Shown in pieces: positions 14,745 through 22,844 of a DNA stretch of 32,856 nt. A model generated the notes under the pieces. It was given only the letters and a program-made list of their open reading frames with translations. It made no database searches and had not been told where the DNA came from. Origin of the DNA: Novosphingobium sp. (GTDB lineage: Bacteria > Pseudomonadota > Alphaproteobacteria > Sphingomonadales > Sphingomonadaceae). The stretch is from assembly GCF_019748365.1 (NCBI RefSeq), contig NZ_JAIEPN010000121.1:1-32856 (forward strand). The letters run 5' to 3'. Made by a program: the position numbers and the translations under genes. Every line of letters starts with the position of its first letter. Position 1 is the first letter of the stretch.

Positions 14745-16220
14745 TTAAAGCGCGCTTGGCACCCCATCCAGCAGCAAGGTCTTCACCTCCAGATAGGGCA
14801 TGAACCCCTCGCGCCCGCCTTCGCGGCCGATGCCGGACTGCTTGAACCCGCCATAAGGCAGCCCGAAATCCATTCTGAGCCCGTTCTGGCCAAACCCGCC
14901 CGTGCGCACGCGCCGCCCGATGCGGTACGCCGCATCGACGTCAAACGTCAGCACCGACCCATTGAGGCCGAACCTGGAATCGTTGGCGATACGGATCATG
15001 TCCTCCTCGTCCTCCGCCGGGATCAGGCTGAGCACGGGGCCGAAGATTTCCTCCTGCGCAATGCGGCTGTCGTTGGGCACATTGGCGAACAAGGTCGGCT
15101 CGATGAAATAGCCCTGATTGAGATGCGCCGGACGCGCCCCGCCGCAGACCAGATCGGCAACCTTCCGGCCTTCCTCGATATACATCTCCACCCGGTCGCG
15201 TTGGCGCTTCATCGCGAGCGGCCCCAGCTGCGTCGCCGGGTTGTCCGAATGGCCGATCACCACCTTGCGCATCTCGCCGGCAATCGCATCCGCCAGCTCG
15301 TCATGCCGCGCGCGCGGCACGATCACGCGGCTCAGCATCGCGCAGACCTGCCCGCTCATCATCGTGATCGTGCCCGCCAGCATCTTCGCCGCCGCATCGA
15401 TGGGGAAGTCATCGCGGACCAGCGCGGCGGATTTGCCGCCCAGTTCCAGCGTGCAGCGCGCGATCCGCTCCCCGCAAACCGCCGCGATGCGTTGGCCCGC
15501 CACAGTCGATCCGGTGAAGCTCACCTTGTCGACGCCGTGGTTGCACACGAGGTGATCGCTCGCCTCGCGGTGCCCCGTCACGAGGTTCACCACCCCCACC
15601 GGCAGCCCCGCGGCCTCTGCCGCCTCGGCAATGATATAGGCCTCAAGCGGCGTTTCGGGCGAAGGCTTCATGATCACCGGGCAGCCCGCGAGCAGCGCAT
15701 AGGCCACCTTGTTGGCCATGATCCCGAACGGCCCGTTCCACGGCGCGATGGCCGCGACCACGCCGACCGGCTCATGCACGACAAACCCCGCAGCCGCGCC
15801 CATGCTCGGCCGCTGCTCCACAAAGGCAAAGCTCTCGGCCATCGCGGCAATCCCGCCGAGCACCGCGACCGATCCGCCATGCATCGGCCCGGCAAAGCTC
15901 GCGAGCCCGCCCATCTGCGCCGTCCAGCACCGCGCGAGTTCCGCGACCCGGCCTTCCAGATGCGCCACCATGCGCCGGAACGCGGCAATGCGCTCGGCCG
16001 GGGCCATGCCCGGCCAGGGCCCATGGTCGAACGCCGCCCGCGCCGCGGCGACCGCCGCGTCCATGTCGGCCTCATCGGCCTCGGCCACGCGGCCCACCAC
16101 CTGCTCGGTGTCGGGCGAGATCAGCTCGATCAGGCGGCCGCTGTGCGCGGGCACCCAGCGCCCGCCGATGAAGAGATGTTCGGGATGGGCAATGGCAACG
16201 CCGTCGGGAAGCAGGGTCAT
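14745..16220 (-). CDS. NAD(P)-dependent aldehyde dehydrogenase
   Basis: A complete 491-aa aldehyde dehydrogenase. Key residues are Asn162 in APWNGPFG, FTGSTVAGQ near 235-243, the base Glu259 in LELGG, the nucleophile Cys293 in SGQVCAMLSR and the EEIFGP motif near the end. ATG at 16220 lies 13 bp after the NTF2-like stop, so the two form an operon. The group with GQVC followed by AMLSR, and no Arg after the Cys, is often found with aromatic or terpene-like substrates. It should oxidise an aldehyde arising from alcohol oxidation by the PQQ enzymes or from dimer cleavage; this is inference from context. Confidence 0.92.
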   Translation of the reverse strand: MTLLPDGVAIAHPEHLFIGGRWVPAHSGRLIELISPDTEQVVGRVAEADEADMDAAVAAARAAFDHGPWPGMAPAERIAAFRRMVAHLEGRVAELARCWTAQMGGLASFAGPMHGGSVAVLGGIAAMAESFAFVEQRPSMGAAAGFVVHEPVGVVAAIAPWNGPFGIMANKVAYALLAGCPVIMKPSPETPLEAYIIAEAAEAAGLPVGVVNLVTGHREASDHLVCNHGVDKVSFTGSTVAGQRIAAVCGERIARCTLELGGKSAALVRDDFPIDAAAKMLAGTITMMSGQVCAMLSRVIVPRARHDELADAIAGEMRKVVIGHSDNPATQLGPLAMKRQRDRVEMYIEEGRKVADLVCGGARPAHLNQGYFIEPTLFANVPNDSRIAQEEIFGPVLSLIPAEDEEDMIRIANDSRFGLNGSVLTFDVDAAYRIGRRVRTGGFGQNGLRMDFGLPYGGFKQSGIGREGGREGFMPYLEVKTLLLDGVPSAL

Positions 16221-16233
16221 CGGTCGGGTCCTC

Positions 16234-16650
16234 TCAGGCGTTATCGGCCAGTGGCGGGGGCAGCGCGCATTCGACTTTCTCGATCCGTCCGCCGTGCGTG
16301 GTGTAGAAGATGAACTGGCGGATTTCCTGCACGTCGCCCGCCTTAATCGGGAAGAAACCGGTCGCGCCCTTCGCATCAAGCGCCTCGCGCGTCAGGTCCT
16401 TCTTCGCGGCGATCCGCACGATCGCATCGATCGCTGTGCACGTCTCGCCCGCCGCAAAATTGAGGATCCGCACATGCTCGTCCACGTTGTCGTGAAGCCA
16501 GGCGTAGAAGTCCTTCAGTTCCTGCCGCGAGGTGATCACGATCCCGAAGAATTCCATCCGCGGCGGATCGACGTAGAAATCGGCAACCCCATCATAATCG
16601 CGCGCGTTGAACGCGGCGAGATAGCGCTCGTAGGCGGCCCGATCGAGCAT
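16234..16650 (-). CDS. NTF2/SnoaL-like protein
   Basis: A 138-aa SnoaL-like protein. The first helix, DRAAYERYLAAFNARDYDGVADFY, and the later strand pair QEIRQFIFYTTHGGRIEKVEC give the NTF2 fold. No signal peptide is present. GGGGAGAG precedes the ATG at 16650. It is the first gene of a two-gene unit with the aldehyde dehydrogenase at 14745, and site E lies 50 bases upstream. Function unknown; being placed directly ahead of a dehydrogenase suggests it acts on the precursor or product of that enzyme. Confidence 0.85.
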   Translation of the reverse strand: MLDRAAYERYLAAFNARDYDGVADFYVDPPRMEFFGIVITSRQELKDFYAWLHDNVDEHVRILNFAAGETCTAIDAIVRIAAKKDLTREALDAKGATGFFPIKAGDVQEIRQFIFYTTHGGRIEKVECALPPPLADNA

Positions 16651-16699
16651 CGCGCAGTCTCTCCCCTGACATCATGGCCGGATTCGGCCCGGCATGATT

Positions 16700-16713
16700 C
16701 TAACAAATGATAG
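16700..16713 (-). promoter_or_regulatory. Putative operator/promoter, dyad site E
   Basis: Coding strand CTATCATTTGTTAG; plus strand CTAACAAATGATAG, 13 of 14 to the idealised dyad. The coding strand continues AAT, giving TAGAAT as a possible -10 box, with TTGCTA 16 bases upstream as a possible -35. The dyad would then fill the spacer, a position suited to repression. It lies 50-63 bases upstream of the NTF2-like start. Confidence 0.65.
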
Positions 16714-16743
16714 CGTTGTAGCAAGCGCGCAGCACCCCGAAAC

Positions 16744-16777
16744 GCAAAAAGGGGCAGCCCTTGCGAGGCCGCCCCTT
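16744..16777 (-). terminator. Rho-independent terminator of the TonB receptor gene
   Basis: Read on the minus strand, AAGGGGCGGC pairs with GCTGCCCCTT (one mismatch), followed by a T run (TTTTTGCGTTT). It lies 30-60 bases beyond the receptor stop at 16807. Confidence 0.8.
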
Positions 16778-16806
16778 CCCCCCATGAACCGGGTGCGTGC
16801 TTCGGG

Positions 16807-19191
16807 TCAGAACTTCTTCTGCACCGTAACCGCCCATTCGCGCGGCCGGCCGACCTGGCTGTAGATCGTGCCGGTGAACGCCTGCACCGCGGCGAAGCGG
16901 TAGGGCGTGTAGTACTTGTCGAAGAGGTTCTGCACTTCGAACGAGACCGACAGATCCTCTGGCTGGTTCCGCCAGGTCAGGCGCAGGTTGCCCAGCGTAT
17001 AGGCCGCCGCATAGTCGATCGGCGCCCCCCCGGTGATCCGGCCGTTGTTGTTGCGGCCGAAGTAGCTGAGGTCGAAGCGCGGCGTGATCGAACCGGCTTT
17101 GCCAAGATCGGCGCGGTACTGCACGCCGAACGCCCACTTCCACTTCGGCGTCGCGATCGGATCGGTGAGCAGCACGGCATTGCCGACGCGCGGATCGATG
17201 CGCGACCATTCGCCGTCGAGGTAGCTGACCGAACCATCGAAGGCGAGACCTTCGATCGGATTGGCCTGCACTTCAAGCTCGACACCCTTGATCTTGCCGT
17301 CGCCCGCGTTCTGGCGCGCACCGCACGGCGCGTTCGAACCGAGCGAGGCGCAGGTGATCAGCGGCAGCTGCACATCCTTGTAATCGTTGTAGAAGCCCGA
17401 AATGTTCACCCGCAGACGGCGGTCGAACAAGTCGGTCTTCAGGCCGATCTCATATGCGGTGACCGTTTCCGGACCGAAGCTGCCGTTGAGCGCCTGGGGC
17501 GCATCGAACGGACGCGCGGTGACGCCGCCACCCTTGAAGCCGGTGCCGACCGTGACATAGGCCAGAACCTGCGGGCTGAAGCGGTAGTCCGCCGAAACGC
17601 GCCAGTCGACCTTGTTGCCGTCGAACGTCGCCTTCACGCCATTGAGCGCGCCGAGGAAGTACGAGACCGTGCCGTCGTAATTCTGGCGGATGAAGGTATA
17701 GTCCTTGTGTTCCTCGGTGTAGCGCAGGCCGCCCGTCAGCGTCAGACCCTCGATCGGCCGCGCGATCACAGTGCCGAACACGGCCTTGCTGTCCGCGTTC
17801 ACCGGGTCATTGCCGAGGAACTGGAAGTTCAGACCCGGCGCGATGTAGCGGATGTCCTGCCGGGTGAAGTAGGTCGACTTCTGGTCGGAATAGAACCCGC
17901 CGAGGGTGAAATCGATCTTGTCACCGATCTTGCCGTTGAAGCGCAGTTCCTGGCTGAAGAACCAGAAGCTGAGGTCATTGTACCCCTGGCCGACCACGTT
18001 GAGGTCCGGCGTGAAGTCGTCGTCGGTGCCCCACTGCGTGCTGTATTGGCGGTAGGCGGTGATCGACTGGATGTTGAAGTTGTCACCCAGCTTGAACGTA
18101 CCGTTGCCCGAAACGCCCCAGCCGGAGAACTTCGTCCGGTTCGGCATGTTGTAGCCGTCCTTGACCTGGCCCCAGGGCCCCGGGATCGACAGCCCCGGCG
18201 GCGGCGTGTTGCCCGGCGCATAGAAGTTGGCGAAGGTGCAGAAGCGGCCGCACAGGTAGGTGCTGCTCACCCGGGCCGGGTTCACCGAGGTAACAACTTC
18301 GGCGGCATTCGTGCGGTTTTCGTAGGTGTAGTCACCCGAGACGATGTAGTCGATGCTGTCGTTGGGGTTATAACGCAGCGAAGCGCGCAAGCCCGCGTAG
18401 TTGCGCTCGCCCAGCTTGTCGATCAGGCAGTTCTGGCCGCTGCTCGGCCGCGCGCCGATGCCTTGGGTGTTGTTCGGATAGACGCAGCCGTAGTCGAGCT
18501 GGTCGACATAGCCGTTCTGCCGCTTGTACACGCCCGACACGCGGCCATAAAGCCCCTCGGCCAGCTTGAAGTTGGCGCTCCCGCGCAGGTCGACGCGCTG
18601 GCGGCTGCCGTAGACGGCCTCCACCGTGCCCGAATTCTCGTCGGTCGGCTTCTTGGAAAAGAGCTTGATCGCGCCGCCGATCGAGTTGCGCCCGGTCAGC
18701 GTGCCCTGCGGCCCGCGCAGCACTTCCACGCGGTCGAGGTCGAGCAGGTCGAAGATGCCGCCGGTCAGCGTCGCGTAGTAGACATCGTCGATGTACATGC
18801 CCACGCCCGGTTCATAGGCGGGGTTGAAGTCGAACTGGCCGATGCCACGGATCGAGGCGCCGAGCGAGGAACCATAGGCACCGCCCTGCGCATTGAGCAC
18901 CACGTTGGGCGCCTGCGCCGCGATCTGCGAAAGGTCCGTCTGGTTGCGCGAGGCGAGCAGGTTCGCATCGATCGCGGTGATCGAAAGCGGCGTATCCTGC
19001 AGCTTCTGCGAACGGAACTGCGCGGTAACGACGATTTCCTTGATCTCGCCCGCGTCGCTGGTCGCCGCAGCGTCCTGAGGTTGTGCCTGCGGAGCCTGCT
19101 GCGCCGAGGCTGGAACTGTGAGGCCGCAAGCAAGCGCAAGCGCACTGCCGGCAGCAAAAAGACGCAATGATAGCGTGGGTGTCTTCGCCAT
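16807..19191 (-). CDS. TonB-dependent outer-membrane receptor
   Basis: A 794-aa outer-membrane receptor. Residues 1-30 are a signal peptide ending ASAQ; a TonB-box-like EIVVTAQ follows near 52-58. The plug domain includes DTPLSITAID, APNVVLNAQG, IRGIGQFDFNPAYEPGVGMYIDDVY and VEVLRGPQGTLTGRNSIGGAI. A 22-strand barrel runs to the terminal Phe in VTVQKKF, as expected for outer-membrane assembly. It belongs to the large sphingomonad group of receptors that take up aromatic and other small molecules, rather than obvious siderophore receptors. AGGAGAGGGG precedes the ATG. It is monocistronic, with a terminator behind it and site D in front. It resembles the second receptor at 27919 strongly in the plug. 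Confidence 0.93.
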   Translation of the reverse strand: MAKTPTLSLRLFAAGSALALACGLTVPASAQQAPQAQPQDAAATSDAGEIKEIVVTAQFRSQKLQDTPLSITAIDANLLASRNQTDLSQIAAQAPNVVLNAQGGAYGSSLGASIRGIGQFDFNPAYEPGVGMYIDDVYYATLTGGIFDLLDLDRVEVLRGPQGTLTGRNSIGGAIKLFSKKPTDENSGTVEAVYGSRQRVDLRGSANFKLAEGLYGRVSGVYKRQNGYVDQLDYGCVYPNNTQGIGARPSSGQNCLIDKLGERNYAGLRASLRYNPNDSIDYIVSGDYTYENRTNAAEVVTSVNPARVSSTYLCGRFCTFANFYAPGNTPPPGLSIPGPWGQVKDGYNMPNRTKFSGWGVSGNGTFKLGDNFNIQSITAYRQYSTQWGTDDDFTPDLNVVGQGYNDLSFWFFSQELRFNGKIGDKIDFTLGGFYSDQKSTYFTRQDIRYIAPGLNFQFLGNDPVNADSKAVFGTVIARPIEGLTLTGGLRYTEEHKDYTFIRQNYDGTVSYFLGALNGVKATFDGNKVDWRVSADYRFSPQVLAYVTVGTGFKGGGVTARPFDAPQALNGSFGPETVTAYEIGLKTDLFDRRLRVNISGFYNDYKDVQLPLITCASLGSNAPCGARQNAGDGKIKGVELEVQANPIEGLAFDGSVSYLDGEWSRIDPRVGNAVLLTDPIATPKWKWAFGVQYRADLGKAGSITPRFDLSYFGRNNNGRITGGAPIDYAAAYTLGNLRLTWRNQPEDLSVSFEVQNLFDKYYTPYRFAAVQAFTGTIYSQVGRPREWAVTVQKKF

Positions 19192-19232
19192 GGGTGAACC
19201 CCTCTCCTTGTGAAGCCCTCTGCGGGACTGTT

Positions 19233-19259
19233 CTACCGTTTGTTAGTAAGACATACTAA
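19233..19259 (-). promoter_or_regulatory. Putative promoter/operator, dyad site D plus second motif
   Basis: Plus strand CTACCGTTTGTTAG at 19233-19246 (coding CTAACAAACGGTAG, 10 of 14 to the idealised dyad). Overlapping it, TTAGTAAGACATACTAA at 19243-19259 is an imperfect palindrome shared with 6601-6617. It lies 42-68 bases upstream of the TonB receptor start and about 114 bases upstream of the divergent MarR gene, so it might serve both. Confidence 0.6.
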
Positions 19260-19372
19260 TTTGTCCTTGGCAAGACCCTTCCGCTGCCCGGCGCATAGGT
19301 CTTTTCCCCCGGCGCGCTATCGCCGCACCGCCCCCCCTTGCCGTTGCCGTCCGTCAACGCGATAAGCGCCCC

Positions 19373-19855
19373 ATGGCAACAAGGTCCGCCAAATCAGAAG
19401 CCCCCGCCCGCCCCGATCTCGATCTGGGCGAAGATGCCGCGCTGCTCGTCGATCTGCTCAAGCTGGGCACCTTCATCGCGCGGCCGATGCGCGAAGGCGT
19501 GGCCGAGCCGATGGGCCTCAGCCCCAACGACCTCAAGATCATCCTCGCGCTCGGCGGCGAAGGCGACCTCGCCGGGCACGAACTCTCGGACATCATGGGC
19601 CTGCCCCCGATGAACGTGAGCCGCGCCATCGCAGCGCTCCACGAACGCGGCCTCGTCGAACTGGCCCCCGACGCCTCCAACCGCCGTCGCAAGCCGGTGC
19701 GGCTGACGGCGGCGGGCATGGACCTGTTCCGCCAGACGATCCCGGCGATGGCCGAAGTGGGCGGGCACTTGTTCGCGGACTTCACACCCAAGGAACGCGC
19801 GGTGTTTCACGCGGCGGCGCAAGCGATTCTGGCGCGGATGACGGGTGGGGCTTAG
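19373..19855 (+). CDS. MarR-family transcriptional regulator
   Basis: A 160-aa MarR-type winged-helix protein. N-terminal helix about 18-45; winged helix-turn-helix about 52-110 with GHELSDIMGLPPMNVSRAIAALHERGLVE as helices 2-4 and DASNRRRKPVRLT as the basic wing; C-terminal dimerisation helix LFRQTIPAMAEVGGHLFADFTPKERAVF. MarR proteins usually repress catabolic genes by binding 16-20 bp palindromes and release on binding an aromatic ligand or its CoA ester. The gene is divergent from a TonB receptor and lies in the middle of a set of units carrying a common dyad, which makes it the best candidate in the window for the cognate regulator (inference). No strong ribosome-binding site precedes the ATG. 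Confidence 0.9.
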   Translation: MATRSAKSEAPARPDLDLGEDAALLVDLLKLGTFIARPMREGVAEPMGLSPNDLKIILALGGEGDLAGHELSDIMGLPPMNVSRAIAALHERGLVELAPDASNRRRKPVRLTAAGMDLFRQTIPAMAEVGGHLFADFTPKERAVFHAAAQAILARMTGGA

Positions 19856-19942
19856 GGGCCGCCAGCCGGTGGGCGGACTGGGCTGACCGGCCAGTCTTGA
19901 AGCGAAGTGGTTACCGTCGGCTCCCCTCACTCACGGCGATCT

Positions 19943-20287
19943 CTATTCGCTGCTTTCTTGCTCGCCATTGGATGAGCCGTCTCTTGCTCCGCCAGCGTGG
20001 TCAACATTTGGTTTTGATTGCAAGGTTGGTCGGCTGGCCCACGACAGCGCGGCATACCGGAGATCCCTCACGATCAACAGGACGATGATCACGAGAAGCA
20101 CGAGAGTGGTTTCGCCTACGGTCGCCCCGGCGGACCAACCACCTGCATAAAACAGCGGAATTGCCCAAAAAACAAAGCCCCCGAGTACGGCAAGCGCCCG
20201 AGGCTGGCGCGTTCCGACCCAGATAAACCAAGCCAAGGCCAAGACCACCGCAAGTACGATGATGCCTGCAAGCAACGGGCGGTTCAT
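19943..20287 (-). CDS. Small membrane protein, function unknown
   Basis: A 114-aa protein with three likely transmembrane helices: LLAGIIVLAVVLALAWFIWVG near 5-25, ALAVLGGFVFWAIPLFYAGG near 31-50 and TTLVLLVIIVLLIVRDL near 60-76, followed by a polar tail of about 35 residues (SKPNVDHAGGARDGSSNGE). I do not recognise a family. Start taken as ATG at 20287, with only a weak GGATTGGA upstream; a TTG at 20302 is the alternative. Base composition in and around it looks less GC-rich than the neighbouring catabolic genes, so it may have a different history. No functional link to the flanking genes is evident. Confidence 0.6.
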   Translation of the reverse strand: MNRPLLAGIIVLAVVLALAWFIWVGTRQPRALAVLGGFVFWAIPLFYAGGWSAGATVGETTLVLLVIIVLLIVRDLRYAALSWASRPTLQSKPNVDHAGGARDGSSNGEQESSE

Positions 20288-20365
20288 TGAATCCAATCCC
20301 AAACGCGAACGAATGCCACAAGTCCGAGACTAGCGGCTCGGCGCATGCTTGCATACAATTTCCCC

Positions 20366-20398
20366 GTCGGCCCGTGCCTGACACGGAGCTTGGCTTCC
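20366..20398. repeat. Fragment of the intergenic repeat at 14641
   Basis: GTCGGCCCGTGCCTGACACGG followed by AGCTTGGCTT is close to the left arm of the repeat at 14638-14667. The other arm is missing, so this is a decayed or partial copy lying between the membrane protein start and the NTF2-like stop. Confidence 0.6.
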
Positions 20399-20421
20399 TT
20401 CCGTCCGCGCTAGCCCACCCC

Positions 20422-21135
20422 CTACTTGTCCTTCAGCCCCGCAAACGCCTCCAGCCGGAACGCTTCCGCCAGCACCGGGTGGGCAAAGCTCATCGGCACT
20501 TCCTGCCGGTGCGGCCAGGTCGGGCGGTAGTTCTCCTCGGGCAGGATCACATCGGGCCCAAGGGGATTTTCCGGATAGCAGACCACGGCAGGCTGCAAGT
20601 GCGAGACGGTATGCGCCCAGCCGGTCTCGTAATCGCCCTGCCACTGCATCAGGTAGTTGAGCCGCTTGATCTTCCACACGCCATTTTCGCGCACGTAGTC
20701 GTTCTCGTAGATGCCCGATTCCCAGAATTGCTGCGGCACGTGATCGGGCTTGTTCGCCACCACTTCATCATGCCAGCCGCCTGCCAGAATACCCCGGAAG
20801 CGGCCCTTGGCGGTCTGCCGGTCGGGCGCCACGGTGATCACGTCCTGCAGCTGGAAATGATCAAGCAGGAAGCCGTGGATCGGCCCGCGCTTGCCATCGG
20901 TGAACATGTTCTGGAACCACGTGCCATAGAGCCGCATCACCCCGGCATGGCCGCGATATTCGCCCGAGAGGAACACCACCGCGCCGTCTTCGGCAAACAG
21001 GCCCGCCACTTCCTCGGGCCGGTTGTAGTCGATGTAATAGCCATAGGCCATTTGCAGGCGGCGGATCGCGTTGACGTCTTCCAGCTCACCCACGCGGTTT
21101 TCGAGCGCGGCAAGACGTGCTTCCAGATCAGACAT
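20422..21135 (-). CDS. NTF2/SnoaL-like protein, possible lignin-dimer lyase
   Basis: A 237-aa single-domain NTF2-like protein with extensions. It has a short N-terminal coiled-coil segment (SDLEARLAALENRVGELEDVNAI), then the SnoaL_4-type start AIRRLQMAYGYYIDYNRPEEVAGLFAEDGAV, a central PIHGFLLDHFQLQDVI and FWESGIYENDYVRENGVWKIKRLNYLMQW, then a C-terminal tail of about 60 residues. NTF2-like enzymes of similar length include LdpA, the cofactor-free lyase that turns diarylpropane lignin dimers into lignostilbenes in sphingomonads. With a lignostilbene-type dioxygenase in this window, an LdpA-like role is attractive, but it is inference; close relatives of unknown function also have this layout. 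Divergent from the transporter at 21252. Confidence 0.82.
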   Translation of the reverse strand: MSDLEARLAALENRVGELEDVNAIRRLQMAYGYYIDYNRPEEVAGLFAEDGAVVFLSGEYRGHAGVMRLYGTWFQNMFTDGKRGPIHGFLLDHFQLQDVITVAPDRQTAKGRFRGILAGGWHDEVVANKPDHVPQQFWESGIYENDYVRENGVWKIKRLNYLMQWQGDYETGWAHTVSHLQPAVVCYPENPLGPDVILPEENYRPTWPHRQEVPMSFAHPVLAEAFRLEAFAGLKDK

Positions 21136-21251
21136 TTATCCTGCTCCCATGCATTCCAGTGTTCCGGAAATTTGTAAGTGAGGCTAACCATTCTCGAAAC
21201 GATTGGCAATCGCCTCTGCTGCGGCCATGCTGCGGCAAAGGGGAGAATGGG
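21136..21251. other. Divergent intergenic region without recognised operator
   Basis: Separates the NTF2-like gene (minus) from the MHS transporter (plus) and must hold both promoters. TTTGTAAG and GGCTAACCA resemble pieces of the shared dyad but are not arranged as one. I see no convincing regulatory site. Confidence 0.35.
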
Positions 21252-22844
21252 ATGGATTCGAAACGCGAGCCAACTACAGCCGAAATCCGCACCGTGATCG
21301 CGGCCTCGGCAGCGGGCACGGCGTTCGAATGGTATGATTTCTATATCTACGGCACCCTCGCCCCGCTGTTCGGCAAGCTGTTCTTCCCCGGCTCCAGCCC
21401 CGCCGCCGGTTTCCTCCTCGCGCTCGCGACGTTCGGCGTCGGTTTCGCGGTTCGCCCGCTGGGCGCCGCCCTGTTCGGCACCTTCGGGGACCGCTTCGGG
21501 CGCAAGACGACGTTCCTTGTCACCATCACGCTGATGGGCTTTGCCACCACCGCCATCGGCCTCCTCGGAACCTATGCGCAGTGGGGCATCGCCGCGCCGA
21601 TCCTGATGGTGCTGCTGCGCGCGCTGCAGGGGCTCGCGGTGGGCGGCGAATATGGCGGCGCGGTGATCTATGTCGCCGAACATGCCCCCAGAAACAGGCG
21701 CGGCTTCTACACCGGCTGGATTCAGATCGGCGCGACCACTGGCTTCTCGCTCAGCCTCCTTGTGGTGCTCATCACCAATACGCTGGTGGGCCAGGCCGCG
21801 TGGGAAGTCTGGGGCTGGCGCATTCCCTTCATCCTCAGCCTCGTGCTGCTCGCCGTCTCGCTGTGGATGCGCCTCAAGCTGTCCGAAAGCCCGGTCTTCG
21901 CCGCGATGCAGGAGGCCGGCGAAGTCGCCAAGAGCCCGCTGCGCGAAGCCTTCGCCACGCCAAAGCAGATCCGCCGCCTCCTCGCCGTCACCTTCGGCGG
22001 CGCGGTAGGGCAGGCGATTGCGGGCTATACCGGCATGATCCAGCTGCTCAATTTCCTGCAGGTCTCGGTCCACATGGACCCGGTGCTGACCCGCGTGCTG
22101 CTGATCGGCGTGCTGCTCACGCTGGCGCTGGGCAATGTCTTCGCGGGCTGGCTGTCAGACAGGTTCGGGCGCAAGCCGGTCGTCTTCTCCGGCTACATCA
22201 TGTTCCTGATCGTGCTGTTCCCGATGTTCCATGTCATCGCGGATCAGGCCAACCCCGCCCTGGCGCGCGCGGCAAGGGAGCGTCCCGTCGTCGTCACCGG
22301 GCCGGACTGCTCCTACAATCCCTTCGCCCAGGGCCCGCAGGCCAGCGCCTGCGGCAAACTGCTCGATACCCTGACCCGCACCGGCGTTCCCTACACCAAG
22401 GTGGACGCCCCCGCCGGCACGACACCAGTCGTCACCATCGCCGGGCAGCCGACCGATCCGGAAGCGCTGCCCCCCGCGCTCAAGGCGGCGGGCTACACGC
22501 TGGAGCCGGTCACGCCCCCCGCGCGCAATCTCGTGATCATCGTGCTGGCCATGCTCGTGATCGCACTGCCCGGCGTGCTCGCCTATGGCCCGATGGGCTC
22601 CTGGCTGTGCGAACTGTTCCCCGCCCGCACCCGCTACACCTCGCTCGCTACGTCCTACAATTTCGGCGTCGGCATCTTCGTCGGGTTCATGCCGTTCATC
22701 ATACAGGCCATCGTCGCGACGACGGGCGATGTCATGGCGGGGTTCTGGTATCCCTTCGCCATGATGGTGCTGGCTCTGGTCGTCGCCTGGTTCGGCATGC
22801 CTGAAACCGCCGGGCGCAAACTTGAGGAAAGCGAGAAGGCATGA
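21252..22844 (+). CDS. MFS transporter, metabolite:H+ symporter (MHS) family
   Basis: A 530-aa inner-membrane transporter with 12 predicted helices. The MHS opening AASAAGTAFEWYDFYIYGTL, the loop 2-3 motif GDRFGRK near 78, GGEYGGAVIYVAEHAP in the middle and SDRFGRKPVV later identify the family, which takes up dicarboxylates, aromatic acids and similar compounds. It is about 90 residues longer than typical members: a polar segment with two Cys (GPDCSYNP and ASACGKLL) and a small alpha-beta-like stretch is inserted before the last helices. ATG at 21252 follows GGGAGAATGG. It overlaps the LigD-like SDR by four bases (ATGA), so the two are co-translated, suggesting that the SDR acts on the imported compound. 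Confidence 0.92.
   Translation: MDSKREPTTAEIRTVIAASAAGTAFEWYDFYIYGTLAPLFGKLFFPGSSPAAGFLLALATFGVGFAVRPLGAALFGTFGDRFGRKTTFLVTITLMGFATTAIGLLGTYAQWGIAAPILMVLLRALQGLAVGGEYGGAVIYVAEHAPRNRRGFYTGWIQIGATTGFSLSLLVVLITNTLVGQAAWEVWGWRIPFILSLVLLAVSLWMRLKLSESPVFAAMQEAGEVAKSPLREAFATPKQIRRLLAVTFGGAVGQAIAGYTGMIQLLNFLQVSVHMDPVLTRVLLIGVLLTLALGNVFAGWLSDRFGRKPVVFSGYIMFLIVLFPMFHVIADQANPALARAARERPVVVTGPDCSYNPFAQGPQASACGKLLDTLTRTGVPYTKVDAPAGTTPVVTIAGQPTDPEALPPALKAAGYTLEPVTPPARNLVIIVLAMLVIALPGVLAYGPMGSWLCELFPARTRYTSLATSYNFGVGIFVGFMPFIIQAIVATTGDVMAGFWYPFAMMVLALVVAWFGMPETAGRKLEESEKA

Noticed and set aside
21160..21200. Dyad-like pieces upstream of the MHS transporter (TTTGTAAG, GGCTAACCA)
   Set aside because: The halves are not in inverted orientation at the right spacing, so they are probably chance matches.
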